From assembly GCF_050749885.1 (NCBI RefSeq), contig NZ_JBOIUB010000008.1, positions 1 to 64,000 of the forward strand: 64,000 nucleotides of DNA, given 5' to 3'. Origin of the DNA: Zooshikella sp050749885 (GTDB taxonomy: Bacteria > Pseudomonadota > Gammaproteobacteria > Pseudomonadales > Zooshikellaceae). The position numbers and the translations under genes were made by a program. The notes beneath the pieces are model-generated. The model ran no database searches, had not been told where the DNA came from, and was given only the letters and a program-made list of their open reading frames with translations. Positions 54,907 through 63,326 of the stretch are shown here, in pieces. Within the stretch, counting starts at the first letter, position 1. The number at the start of each line of letters is the position of its first letter.

Positions 54907-55533
54907 TCAGAGTTTGTGGCGTAAATTTGGTAAATTGATCTGTAACCATTGCAGCGCAATAATTGCAGCTGCGTTGTTAATGACTCCTTTACCTAGCAGG
55001 GTAAACGCCTCCTCTATTTTAACCACCTGAACGCGAATATCTTCCCCTTCTTCTTCGAGACCGTGAATTCCTCCCAGGTTAGAACTGTCAACTAAGCCAC
55101 AAAATAATGTGAGCTTTTCTGAAGTCCCCCCTGGACTTGATAAGTACTCACAAATTGGAATGAGCTGTTGTATATCACAGTTTGCCTCTTCTTTTGATTC
55201 ACGACGTGCAACCTCTTCTAATGACTCGCCAGGAGCAACAAGTCCAGCAACAACCTCCATTAACCAGGGCTGTTTATCCGCTACCAATGCCCCCACACGA
55301 AACTGTTCAACCAATACAACGGTTTCCTTCTGAAGATCCAGTAAAAGCACGCCGACAGCTTCAGGTCTTACAAAAAGTTCGCGTTGTATAACCTGACTCC
55401 AACCACCTGCAAACAACTGATGACGAAGCTGATAACAATCAACTTTAAAAAAGCCTGAAAAAACACGTTCTTGTTTAACTACTTCAACACTAGACTGATC
55501 AAATTTAGGTTGTTCAATCATAACTAAATCCAC
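54907..55533 (-). CDS. nudF: NUDIX hydrolase, ADP-ribose pyrophosphatase-like
   Basis: A 208-residue NUDIX enzyme. The Nudix box runs GLVAPGESLEEVARRESKEEA near 96-117, matching G-x5-E-x7-RE-x2-EE. The tail YLSSPGGTSEKLTLFCGLVD is the ADPR-type loop. Expected to hydrolyse ADP-ribose to AMP and ribose 5-phosphate. It lies 42 bases before a lipoprotein gene and 124 after a NadD-like gene on the same strand, so it may link to NAD turnover. Confidence 0.9.
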   Translation of the reverse strand: MDLVMIEQPKFDQSSVEVVKQERVFSGFFKVDCYQLRHQLFAGGWSQVIQRELFVRPEAVGVLLLDLQKETVVLVEQFRVGALVADKQPWLMEVVAGLVAPGESLEEVARRESKEEANCDIQQLIPICEYLSSPGGTSEKLTLFCGLVDSSNLGGIHGLEEEGEDIRVQVVKIEEAFTLLGKGVINNAAAIIALQWLQINLPNLRHKL

Positions 55534-55657
55534 TGTTTAAACGATGGCTACATCAGAGGTAGGGACATATTCCTTAAACGACGGTAGCTTTACGAGGATC
55601 TGTAAAGGGAGGTAGTCCGCATAACCTCTGTTTATAAGTAATTTTATTAATACTTAA

Positions 55658-56242
55658 TTAAGACCGGTATAACTGGTGTTGTTGAATGTACATTAACACG
55701 CTGGGGGTCAGCATTTTAGAAAGCTGTTGATGTAAGTTGGCTCGCACCTCACCTTCACTTTTATAGAAATTTTGAAGCTGTTCACGAACTAAAGTACTTC
55801 GCACTGCCTCCTGCTCTTTTACCACAAATGTACCCCACTGCTGTTTTATTTCATCGGCCTTATAAAATTTCTTCCACACCTCTGGTTTCGCATTATCTGG
55901 ACCAAGAATAAAACGAATTTTGGTTGCAGGTGAGTACTGCTCTGACAGCAATTTTAGTACATCATAGGTATAGACTGGCTGTTGTGGCTGCTTATTCAAA
56001 ATACCTTGTTCAATGGCGCATACTTCCACTTTACAGCTCAGTTTGGGTAAATCACTTATAAAGCACTGCAACAGTTCTAAGCGGGTTTGAAAATCCAGCA
56101 TCTGTTTATTGAAGGCATGTGCCGCTGCTGGCAGTAACAAGATCATTGTAAAGTGAGGAGCAGCTTGCCTGATTGCATCTAAGTGACCACACGTTGGTGG
56201 GTTAAATGCCGAACCAAATACTCCAATACTGTCCTGAGTCAT
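55658..56242 (-). CDS. NadD-like nucleotidyltransferase
   Basis: 194 residues of the nicotinate-nucleotide adenylyltransferase superfamily. The GVFGSAFNPPTCGHLDAI loop contains the G-x-F-x-P-x-H/G-H signature, though His of the HxGH is replaced (TCGH). The later motif VYTYDVLKLL, FILGPDN near 116 and VRSTLVREQL near 152 complete the fold. It may be a second NadD with altered specificity or a nicotinamide-type enzyme. The order NadD-like - NUDIX suggests NAD or nucleotide salvage. The true nadD is expected elsewhere. Confidence 0.8.
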   Translation of the reverse strand: MTQDSIGVFGSAFNPPTCGHLDAIRQAAPHFTMILLLPAAAHAFNKQMLDFQTRLELLQCFISDLPKLSCKVEVCAIEQGILNKQPQQPVYTYDVLKLLSEQYSPATKIRFILGPDNAKPEVWKKFYKADEIKQQWGTFVVKEQEAVRSTLVREQLQNFYKSEGEVRANLHQQLSKMLTPSVLMYIQQHQLYRS

Positions 56243-56426
56243 TCCTACAACCTTCTCGATTTAAGTAACGTTGTTATCACTTACACATATCAGATTATTT
56301 ATGCCCACATCCTGCCAAACTCGCTGTATGCCTATCTATGCTCGCTTGTGTTGAGTAAGAAACGGTTACTAAACACTAAGCTTATTTTAGTATTATATAA
56401 AGGAATCAAGTTCATTTTGCTAGGTG

Positions 56427-56449
56427 TATACCGAATAAACTTGGGTATA
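56427..56449. repeat. Dispersed palindrome with 11-base spacer, copy 6
   Basis: TATACC-gaataaacttg-GGTATA, with intact arms but a spacer one base longer and different from the others. Confidence 0.55.
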
Positions 56450-56492
56450 ACTACTAATATGTGGTGACTAGTATTTTGGTAGGATTTGCGCT

Positions 56493-56564
56493 GTTAAGAC
56501 ACTCCTTAACTTTATGGAATTTCTTCAAACGCCCTAACACCCCCAATAGTTAGGGCTTTTTTTT
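56493..56564 (+). ncRNA. Candidate small transcript ending in a strong terminator
   Basis: A small hairpin (GTTAAG-acactc-CTTAAC, 56493-56510) precedes a terminator hairpin GCCCTAAC-acccccaata-GTTAGGGC at 56531-56556, followed by eight T. No plus-strand gene lies upstream for more than 280 bases, so an independent small RNA is more likely than a gene terminator. The C-rich loop (ACCCCCAA) echoes that of the polA-engB candidate. The 5' end is not identified. Confidence 0.55.
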
Positions 56565-56693
56565 ATGCGCAAAAAATATATGGCATTTTTTTTACAATGC
56601 CTTTGCCTTTATCTAACTTAAGATTAGGCGCCTCTCTTTTAGCTGAGCACCTTACTGACACCAGCCCTATTTGACAGATTATGATGAGTTGTC

Positions 56694-57470
56694 ATGTCAT
56701 CATTGATATACCAAGGCTTTACACTGAGTAGCTGCTTCCAGCCAATTATTAATATTCGTCATCAGCAAGTGATTGGGTATGAAGCATTTATCCGCAGCAA
56801 ACCCCCACTTAATCTCCAGCAAAGTAAAACAAGCCCTGCAGCGCTGTTCAGCCTAGCGACAAGACAGAATCAACTCGTATTACTTGATCAACTTTGTCGC
56901 ATAACACACTGTCAGTCGTTCTCCGCTCAGGATATTTCTGGAAACTGGCTGTTTTTCAAACAAACTGAAGCGTTAGCTAGACAAGATATCAGTCATTCGT
57001 ACTTGCTCGATCATCTCTTGAAGCAAAGCCTACTCTCACCCTGTCAGTTGATTGTTGAGTTGAGCGAAAAGGCATTCAAAGATAAAGGGTTGCTTAAAGA
57101 AATTGCAAGCATCTATAAAGCAATTGGGCTACTTGTTGCTCTTGATGATATTGAGATTAGTAAGGCTACTGCTTATCACATTGAATGTATAAAACCTGAT
57201 ATCATCAAGTGTGATCTGCGAGATTTAAACAAAACAGAAAACCAGCATCATACCAGTCGCCTATTCACGAAACTCGTTGCCATTGCTAATGAGGCAGGTT
57301 GTCTCAGTGTAATCAGGGCAGTAGAAACTGAAAAACAGGCAGTATTAGCGTTGAGCAGTGGCATCGACTTGCTACAGGGCAACTTATTTTCATTACCATC
57401 GCCCAGCTTATATGCTGGAAGCACTACACTTCACCAACATGTACAACAGTTACAGCAATACATCTTATAG
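56694..57470 (+). CDS. EAL-domain protein, divergent, possibly inactive
   Basis: 258 residues covering one EAL fold with no other domain. It has YEAFIR in place of EAL-type motif, LIVELSEKAF, VALDDIEISKATAYHIECIKPDIIKCD, and IRAVETEKQAVLALSSGIDLLQGNLFSLPSP. The Glu, DD, Lys, Glu and Gln positions are largely kept, but the metal-binding Asn of the second motif appears replaced (WLFFKQTE), so phosphodiesterase activity is doubtful. It may bind rather than cleave c-di-GMP. Its own terminator lies at 57632. Confidence 0.75.
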   Translation: MSSLIYQGFTLSSCFQPIINIRHQQVIGYEAFIRSKPPLNLQQSKTSPAALFSLATRQNQLVLLDQLCRITHCQSFSAQDISGNWLFFKQTEALARQDISHSYLLDHLLKQSLLSPCQLIVELSEKAFKDKGLLKEIASIYKAIGLLVALDDIEISKATAYHIECIKPDIIKCDLRDLNKTENQHHTSRLFTKLVAIANEAGCLSVIRAVETEKQAVLALSSGIDLLQGNLFSLPSPSLYAGSTTLHQHVQQLQQYIL

Positions 57471-57631
57471 TGGATAAATGCTTATGGTAGCCCACATCTG
57501 TCTCTTAAGTGTAGGTAAATAGCACAGCGTGTTGCGTAAATCTACGGATTTTGGTAAATGCCTAGCTAAGCTAGTCTAGTTACACGTATTGAAGTTTACC
57601 CCTTTTTGTCTAAGGCAAAGTTAAGTAATAT

Positions 57632-57670
57632 ACCCTGACACTTCCCCAACTAAGGTCAGGGTTTTTTTTT
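57632..57670 (+). terminator. Terminator of the EAL gene, C-rich loop
   Basis: ACCCTGAC and GTCAGGGT form an 8-bp stem around a 15-base loop with TTCCCCAAC, followed by nine T. It lies 161 bases after the EAL stop, so the transcript has a long 3' untranslated part or a small RNA ends here. Confidence 0.85.
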
Positions 57671-57723
57671 ATTTGAATCTTATGCCATCATACCTTCAGT
57701 GAGTGACGTTAACGTGGCCAATG

Positions 57724-57745
57724 AGTACCCATAACGAAGGGTATG
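57724..57745. repeat. Dispersed 22-bp palindrome, copy 7
   Basis: AGTACC-cataacgaag-GGTATG, matching the spacer end CGAAG of copies 2 and 4. Confidence 0.65.
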
Positions 57746-57998
57746 GCCAATAAATATTGTTATTCTTCAATGAAGGCTTAATAAACTGATCTAGTATCTG
57801 TTTTAGGTGTGATGTCTTTGGTATTAGCACAACGCCACTAATAACATCCACCAAATACAGTACACTTCCAATGAAAAAACCCCTTTCATTTCATTTAATG
57901 CCTTGTATGCTTGATGACACTTGGGCCGTAAGTAAATTGCAACCTTACGTGATGCAGTATGTCTCTTTGAGGAAACATGATGTGGAGATAAGCAGCGA

Positions 57999-58364
57999 AT
58001 GTATACCTTGAATGCTGTCAGAATTTTTACCTACAACTTCAGCCGAGCTCTGGACTTTTACAAGCATCAGCTAGGCCTGCCAGTTGAAAATGTAAATATG
58101 GAGGCACAATTCGCTGTTTTTAATACTGGCGAAACCAAACTGGTTCTTGAAACCATCTCGACGGATGGCCTGGATAAAAGCCAGTTTATTGGTCGCTTCA
58201 CAGGTATTTCATTAATTGTCAAAGATATGCGTAAAACATTACGCCGTTTAAAGCGAAAGCACGTCAAGTTGTACAGCTCACCCGAAAAATTAGAAGATGG
58301 AATGAAACTAATCCACGTGTATGACCCTGACCAAAATATTTTGACTTTAGTTTCACCGCACTGA
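57999..58364 (+). CDS. VOC-family (glyoxalase-fold) protein
   Basis: 121 residues, one vicinal-oxygen-chelate domain: NAVRIFTYNFSRALDFYKHQLGLPVE, FAVFNTGETKLVLETI, and VYDPDQNILTLVSP near the end. Metal-binding residue set is incomplete (no clear first His), so it may be a binding or resistance-like protein rather than an enzyme. Stands alone. Confidence 0.85.
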   Translation: MYTLNAVRIFTYNFSRALDFYKHQLGLPVENVNMEAQFAVFNTGETKLVLETISTDGLDKSQFIGRFTGISLIVKDMRKTLRRLKRKHVKLYSSPEKLEDGMKLIHVYDPDQNILTLVSPH

Positions 58365-58519
58365 TGTGGTTTATTTCACTGCATTCAAGCTAGCCAAAAA
58401 GATCCTTCACTCCAATGCTAAATAGCGAGTGAAACACACTAACGAAGTAGCCCTAAGTCACTTTCCACTTTAAGCTGCTTCGTCCTCTCACCCCTATATC
58501 CCTTATAGCAACCATTAAC

Positions 58520-59242
58520 TTAATCTCTCAAGGTCATGGATAACTGCTGACAAAATAAACGTTCAGGGATTAATGCCAAATAGCCCATGCTTATTGACTG
58601 GTCAATAAGGTCAGCTTTACTTTGAGCATTAAATTTAGTTTTCAATTGATTGATATAAATTTCTATTGTCCGCATAGACAAACCCAATATTTGCGCAATT
58701 TCTTTTGCCGTTTTGCCTCTTATTAAGTAAAACAAACACTCAGACTGTCGTTCAGTTAACTTAACAGCCCCATAGGTTTTATCCAAAATATAACTTGATT
58801 GATTGACTAAACTGTCTCCCTGGGCTGCGCCCATTTGGATTCGTCCCAACAACGTACCAAGTTCTACAGTCGAAGCAGATGTAATATCGGCGCCGTGAAA
58901 AATAGTACCAATTATGCCGTCATTATCATCAAGTAAAGGTGTTTTAGTAAAAATATAGGCTTTCCACTCGCCACCAGCAAACGGATGAATATCTAGTATT
59001 CTTAGCTTTTTATTAGCCACTATTACTTGCTGATCCTGACGACGAAACTGTTCTGCACAATTAACTGTTTCACAAGGCATATCAAAGTCCGTTCGGCCAA
59101 TGATATCAAGATGATGATTAAGACCAATCAGTCTCGCATAATCCTCATTGGCATACATAAAGTTAGACTCATCGTCCTTGCATCCCCAGGCACCGGGCAA
59201 TTGATCAAAAAAACGCGCTAACTTAGAATCAACCTTTTGCAT
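58520..59242 (-). CDS. PAS-LuxR transcriptional regulator
   Basis: 240 residues. An N-terminal PAS domain (about 15-130, with LPGAWGCKDDESNFMYANEDYARLIGL and KTPLLDDNDGIIGTIFHGADIT) is followed by a LuxR-type helix-turn-helix near 165-222 (LTERQSECLFYLIRGKTAKEIAQILGLSMRTIEIYINQLKTKF). There is no receiver domain, so it senses a small molecule or redox state through PAS. It starts 4 bases after the dipeptidase gene stop, so they form one unit. Target genes not visible. Confidence 0.88.
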   Translation of the reverse strand: MQKVDSKLARFFDQLPGAWGCKDDESNFMYANEDYARLIGLNHHLDIIGRTDFDMPCETVNCAEQFRRQDQQVIVANKKLRILDIHPFAGGEWKAYIFTKTPLLDDNDGIIGTIFHGADITSASTVELGTLLGRIQMGAAQGDSLVNQSSYILDKTYGAVKLTERQSECLFYLIRGKTAKEIAQILGLSMRTIEIYINQLKTKFNAQSKADLIDQSISMGYLALIPERLFCQQLSMTLRD

Positions 59243-59246
59243 AACT

Positions 59247-60005
59247 TTACTCCTTTAATGTTTGCACATCGTGTTCCATTGATGGGTAATACCAGTCTAT
59301 ACCTAGCTCATTTGCCCACAAGCAGTCACCTAAGTCAAAATGCCACCACTCACAAGAAAAATTAACAAACCCGTATGATTTCATTAAACCAAACAATAGA
59401 CGACGATTGTCGCGTATAGTTAGCCATTCTGACTCATTAAATAAAGTTTGGCTACGATCATAAGGCTGCTCAAAATAATCCGTAACGGCAAGTGGTGTCT
59501 GCTCATCAAACCCAGACCCAAAATTCAACTGATGCCCCGTACTTACGTCAAAGAGCGCTAAGTCAATAGCACCACCTGAGTTATGAGGAGGGATTGCGAA
59601 ACGCGACGGCTCATCAGGATGAGCGACAAATTTCCTGACCTCGGCATTTAGCTCACTTTCAGTGAATGCAGGATAACGACATCGTATATCCTTTGAAATA
59701 GATTCAAAAAGTGAATGCTGCGTTGCAATAGAGCGAAACGCATCAAAAACGATTATACCCAGAGTATCTGGCAGAACAGTTAATAATGCCTGCAAACGTA
59801 TTGCAACCACCTCTCGGCAATACATACGCTCAGCACAACCATAATGGCCTTCATGAAAGTAGCAGTTTGCTAACTTTAACCGTAATAATGGCTTCAGTTC
59901 AATTGCCTGATTGTGGTGTTGTAACTCACACAACTGATCACTAGATACCCTAGAATAATGATGCTCGATTGGCGTTCTTATCACTGTAGACAGCTTATCT
60001 TCCAT
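59247..60005 (-). CDS. D-alanyl-D-alanine dipeptidase-like (VanX/DdpX, M15 family)
   Basis: A 252-residue zinc peptidase. Zinc ligands and catalytic residues are visible in PPHNSGGAIDLALFD (H and D) and CEWWHFDLGD (catalytic E, zinc H). The VanX-type start VFDAFRSIATQHSLFE is present. It hydrolyses D-Ala-D-Ala, used for recycling cell-wall dipeptide or nutrition. No signal peptide, so cytoplasmic. Coupled to a PAS-LuxR gene 4 bases downstream, an unusual partner for this enzyme. Confidence 0.88.
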   Translation of the reverse strand: MEDKLSTVIRTPIEHHYSRVSSDQLCELQHHNQAIELKPLLRLKLANCYFHEGHYGCAERMYCREVVAIRLQALLTVLPDTLGIIVFDAFRSIATQHSLFESISKDIRCRYPAFTESELNAEVRKFVAHPDEPSRFAIPPHNSGGAIDLALFDVSTGHQLNFGSGFDEQTPLAVTDYFEQPYDRSQTLFNESEWLTIRDNRRLLFGLMKSYGFVNFSCEWWHFDLGDCLWANELGIDWYYPSMEHDVQTLKE

Positions 60006-60242
60006 AAAAGCTACTCTATTAATATCCTTAAAAAAAACAATCCTATATTATCGCCATTTAACCCTCATGAAAAACAAATGAAAGGCTCTATAGCGCTAAT
60101 GTGAATGGTTTTTAAGCCAGGCCGTCAAGCAACGAAGTGCCATGAACTTATAGAAATAGGCGAAGAGGGTGGGGGGTAATGGCAATACTACCTATAATTG
60201 ATTCACAAAGGGTATAACTAACCATTGAGTAGTACGTTTACT

Positions 60243-60268
60243 TGGCCGTGACACTACTGTCACGGCCA
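60243..60268. terminator. Hairpin downstream of the tail-fibre pair
   Basis: TGGCCGTGACA-ctac-TGTCACGGCCA, an 11-bp perfect stem, 63 bases past the stop of the tail assembly gene on the minus strand. Probably its terminator, although the T-run is weak. The rest of the 325-base gap from 60006 shows only half of a dispersed-palindrome arm (60211-60216). Confidence 0.6.
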
Positions 60269-60330
60269 CACATGTTTTTATCTAAAAAACATTAATAATT
60301 TCCTTGTAACCAAAAGTTATACAGAGAAGT

Positions 60331-60816
60331 TTACTCAAGATTAAATGTGGCTTTTGATGGAAAAGGATAACGTGCTTTTATCTCTTTTACTTTAGCAATC
60401 CACTGATGCTTCTTAGCATCAGCATTACCAGGGTTAACGATAAGGTCATAATCATATTCATTTTTTAAAGGGTCAGCTTCTTTTATATAGTCACTTCTTC
60501 GTTTAGCGCTCACACTATTTATCGTTTCATTATATTTATCATTATTATTTTTAATACGCCAAATTCCATTTTCTAAGATCAATTCATCATCGAAATCACA
60601 TACTAATGGCTGCCATGTTGAGTTATGTTGGATGATATGTTTTATACCCGTTTCATCAATGAAGAATTTTTTATATTGAGATATACTTACTATGTCTTCG
60701 CCATTAAAGCGTAGAGTATATAGTTTATGATTTTGCAAATAAACGGGTATTTCAAGGCCATCACATTGGCCTTTAGCTATACCAACGATTAAATCTTTAT
60801 CAGTAATTGCTTTCAT
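60331..60816 (-). CDS. Phage tail-fibre assembly chaperone-like protein
   Basis: 161 residues. The C-terminal part (RRSDYIKEADPLKNEYDYDLIVN...KKHQWIAKVKEIKARYPFP) follows the tail-fibre assembly (Tfa/Caudo_TAP) pattern of an 'R..YL.EAD.....KQW...R..IR...P' tail. The N-terminal half is generic. It starts 3 bases after the tail-fibre gene stop, matching the usual fibre-chaperone order. Unusual in that no other phage genes are near. Confidence 0.7.
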   Translation of the reverse strand: MKAITDKDLIVGIAKGQCDGLEIPVYLQNHKLYTLRFNGEDIVSISQYKKFFIDETGIKHIIQHNSTWQPLVCDFDDELILENGIWRIKNNNDKYNETINSVSAKRRSDYIKEADPLKNEYDYDLIVNPGNADAKKHQWIAKVKEIKARYPFPSKATFNLE

Positions 60817-60819
60817 TTT

Positions 60820-62010
60820 TTATGCTTCCCAACGGACTCTTGCAGATAAATAACCACTAGTACCCTTTGTCTGATTCCAGGAAACCATTTTCAAATATGC
60901 ATTATATCGCGTATTTTCTATACCAATTTCTCCAAATGCATCTGGAACAATTCCATAGTCTGTTTTTACATTATTATCAGGATCATGCATTCCCACCACA
61001 TAGCCTCGAGGAGTTCTAGACCAATTAATTCTCGTTTCTAAGCTCTTGCCATCCACAATATTTATAAATATACCATCAGTCATTAGATTAGCAGAATTTA
61101 TTAAGCTTATAATTCCTTCTCTACCAATCTTACATACCAACATATCATCATACTGAGTATCAAATAACTTATCTATTTCATCCAACTTTTCAGGATTATA
61201 CTTATTACCTTCCAAGTCATTTAATGAAAATCCGGTATCAGGGCTCCACCTTAAATGATAGGTTTTATTATTATCGATATTAAAAGTCCGTTGCGCTTCT
61301 GTATAATTTTCTGTAGGGAAGTCCTTATGTCCACGCCATCTAATCACTTGGCCTTTATCAATTGTTATTGTGCCATTCCCATTCTTGGTAACCGTTAAAC
61401 GGTGATCTTTATTTAATACCTCTGGATAAATCGGTAATCTCGATAGCTCGGCTGATATTTGTTTTTGACTTGAACTATACTCTTCTTTCTTTAAATACTG
61501 CTTGTGAGGATTACTATCGTGTAAATGCTCATTAAACCTATCAGAAACAAAACCTTGTGATGCTAAAACTACAGATGGGTCAACCTTTAACTGAACATTT
61601 TCAGCGTTAGATACTTCAAAAAGTACTTTCAAATAAAGGCTGCTACCTGATCCCTGGGTAAGTTTTGGTTTATACGTTTTAGGATATCCACCAATAACGA
61701 CTAAATCGCCTTCATCATCAACAATACCAAATTCTGTGATATACCAGCCACCAATATCTTCAGGAATAACGGCTTCAACAGCTAAATAATTTTCATTTTT
61801 ACTGTCTGCGTAAATACGGTTGATATTCCCTTCCCAGCGTAGATTAACAAGCTGCGTATCATCTTCTGTAGGAAAAACCTCTTTGCCTTTTTTATCACCA
61901 CCATCACCTACTTGTATTTTGGATAAATTTAGCGTTTTCCCAAGTACATGATAATTGACCACTTTAGCCTTACCTACCTGAGTCAGTAGGCTATAAAACT
62001 GTTGTTCCAT
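60820..62010 (-). CDS. Phage tail-collar fibre protein
   Basis: 396 residues. The N-terminus (MEQQFYSLLTQVGKAKVVNYHVLGKTLNLSKIQVGDGG, then RWEGNINRIYADSKNENYLAVEAVIPEDIGGWYITEFGIVDDEGDLVVIG) is the phage tail-collar fibre domain (DUF3751 type) of P2-like fibres. HLHDSNPHKQYLKKEEY follows. The middle has a DKGQVIRWRGHKDFP sandwich, and the end (SGYLSARVRWEA) looks like a fibre tip. It is likely a remnant of a prophage or a tailocin cassette, with the chaperone directly downstream. Confidence 0.8.
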   Translation of the reverse strand: MEQQFYSLLTQVGKAKVVNYHVLGKTLNLSKIQVGDGGDKKGKEVFPTEDDTQLVNLRWEGNINRIYADSKNENYLAVEAVIPEDIGGWYITEFGIVDDEGDLVVIGGYPKTYKPKLTQGSGSSLYLKVLFEVSNAENVQLKVDPSVVLASQGFVSDRFNEHLHDSNPHKQYLKKEEYSSSQKQISAELSRLPIYPEVLNKDHRLTVTKNGNGTITIDKGQVIRWRGHKDFPTENYTEAQRTFNIDNNKTYHLRWSPDTGFSLNDLEGNKYNPEKLDEIDKLFDTQYDDMLVCKIGREGIISLINSANLMTDGIFINIVDGKSLETRINWSRTPRGYVVGMHDPDNNVKTDYGIVPDAFGEIGIENTRYNAYLKMVSWNQTKGTSGYLSARVRWEA

Positions 62011-62253
62011 ATATGTTACCCAATCATCGTCTCAAATAGACATCACTCTGCCTTGCGTCTTGATGGGTCTTATTATCCCTGCTAATGACGCTGATGATCA
62101 GGTGAAATATTTCACAACTTTCACAGCAACCAATACTATTTAATGACAACAAACAGCTTATGCATTATTCAGTAAAATCTAAGCTTCCAAGCTTTATACT
62201 TTGTGGGTAAACTGTCGTGCGTTGTAATGGAATTCTGCACAAAGGAACTTGTC

Positions 62254-63246
62254 ATGAGAGTATGCAAACAGCATCAGTCTATTATACATTTTATTTTCGT
62301 ATCCGTATTTCTGATATTCACATTAATGAGTCAAGCTCACGCCCAAGGCAAAGTGATTGGTATTATCAGTGTTGATTGGGAGGGTAGAATATTAGATGAA
62401 AAAAATTTAGAAGCCATGGAAGCCTTTCGGGAAGATTATCCACATATTGGGCTACTCCACTTTCTAAATGCAGCATATTACACTAAGCCTAATGCTAATC
62501 CTTATGAAGTTACCAGGAAAATTAAGCGGGTACTGCGCAATAATGATGAGCATGGTCTACATATTCATGCCTGGCGCTCTCTTGTTGAATATGCAAATGT
62601 TACGTTCAGACGCTCTCCTAACTGGTCCTATTCAGGTCCAATATCACTTAATAGCTGTTATACCAGTGGTGACTGTGGTGCTAATGTACCCATCAGCGCT
62701 TATACAACTGACGAATTAAAAGATATTATCAGTGTCAGTAAACAAATCTTGATCAATAATGGTTTTAACCAACCTGTCAGTTTCCGTGCTGGTGGATGGA
62801 TGGCAGAACCTAATGTAATCACTGCATTATCAGCCGAAGGCTTCTTATTTGACTCGTCCGCAACAGCGCCAGCATTACTAAAAGGAAGACGTTGGTCGGA
62901 TCGATTATACAACTGGCTTAATGGCTTATGGACTACAATTACACCTGTATCACAACCCTATCTTATAGGCCCTGCATATTCCCCCCTATGGGAAATCCCC
63001 GATAATGGCATACTGGCTGACTATATTACAGGGCCAGAAATGTTAACTGTACTAAAACAAAATATTAAAAAGTGGCAACAAAATCCTCAACAAACTATTT
63101 ATGTTTCCATCGGCTTTCATCAGGAAACTGCAGATAAGTATTTACACCGTATCCGTGATGCTGTTGATTTGTTCGAAGCATATACTGAAGAACAGCAAGT
63201 GCCTTTTGAGTGGATGCAGCTCCCACTCAATTCAGCCACTTTTTAA
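62254..63246 (+). CDS. Exported polysaccharide-deacetylase-like protein
   Basis: About 330 residues from ATG 62254, chosen for AAAGGAA 6-7 bases upstream and a signal peptide (IIHFIFVSVFLIFTLMSQAHAQ). A GTG at 62203 would add 17 residues. The fold shows SVDWEGR near the start (metal Asp), DEHGLHIHAWRSLVEY (H-x-H in place of the H-x3-H pair), and SFRAGGWMAEPNVI (RxGxW motif), of the NodB-like deacetylase family. Four Cys could pair. Likely periplasmic or secreted carbohydrate de-N-acetylase. Substrate unknown. Confidence 0.75.
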   Translation: MRVCKQHQSIIHFIFVSVFLIFTLMSQAHAQGKVIGIISVDWEGRILDEKNLEAMEAFREDYPHIGLLHFLNAAYYTKPNANPYEVTRKIKRVLRNNDEHGLHIHAWRSLVEYANVTFRRSPNWSYSGPISLNSCYTSGDCGANVPISAYTTDELKDIISVSKQILINNGFNQPVSFRAGGWMAEPNVITALSAEGFLFDSSATAPALLKGRRWSDRLYNWLNGLWTTITPVSQPYLIGPAYSPLWEIPDNGILADYITGPEMLTVLKQNIKKWQQNPQQTIYVSIGFHQETADKYLHRIRDAVDLFEAYTEEQQVPFEWMQLPLNSATF

Positions 63247-63277
63247 GTACCTCACTAACGTTGACTATTTAAATTAG

Positions 63278-63316
63278 AATTCGCTAGCGGTTCTTTTCAG
63301 AACAGGTTAGCGAATT
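63278..63316. terminator. Bidirectional terminator between convergent genes
   Basis: Outer stem AATTCGCTA/TAGCGAATT with an inner hairpin GTTCT-tttc-AGAAC, between the deacetylase-like gene and the HD gene. Confidence 0.8.
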
Positions 63317-63326
63317 TAATGATATT

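Larger units (their letters stand above)
57471..57998. other. Intergenic region after the EAL gene
   Basis: 528 bases. Contains the terminator at 57632-57670 and a dispersed palindrome at 57724-57745, then the leader of the VOC gene. Nothing else recognised. Confidence 0.45.
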
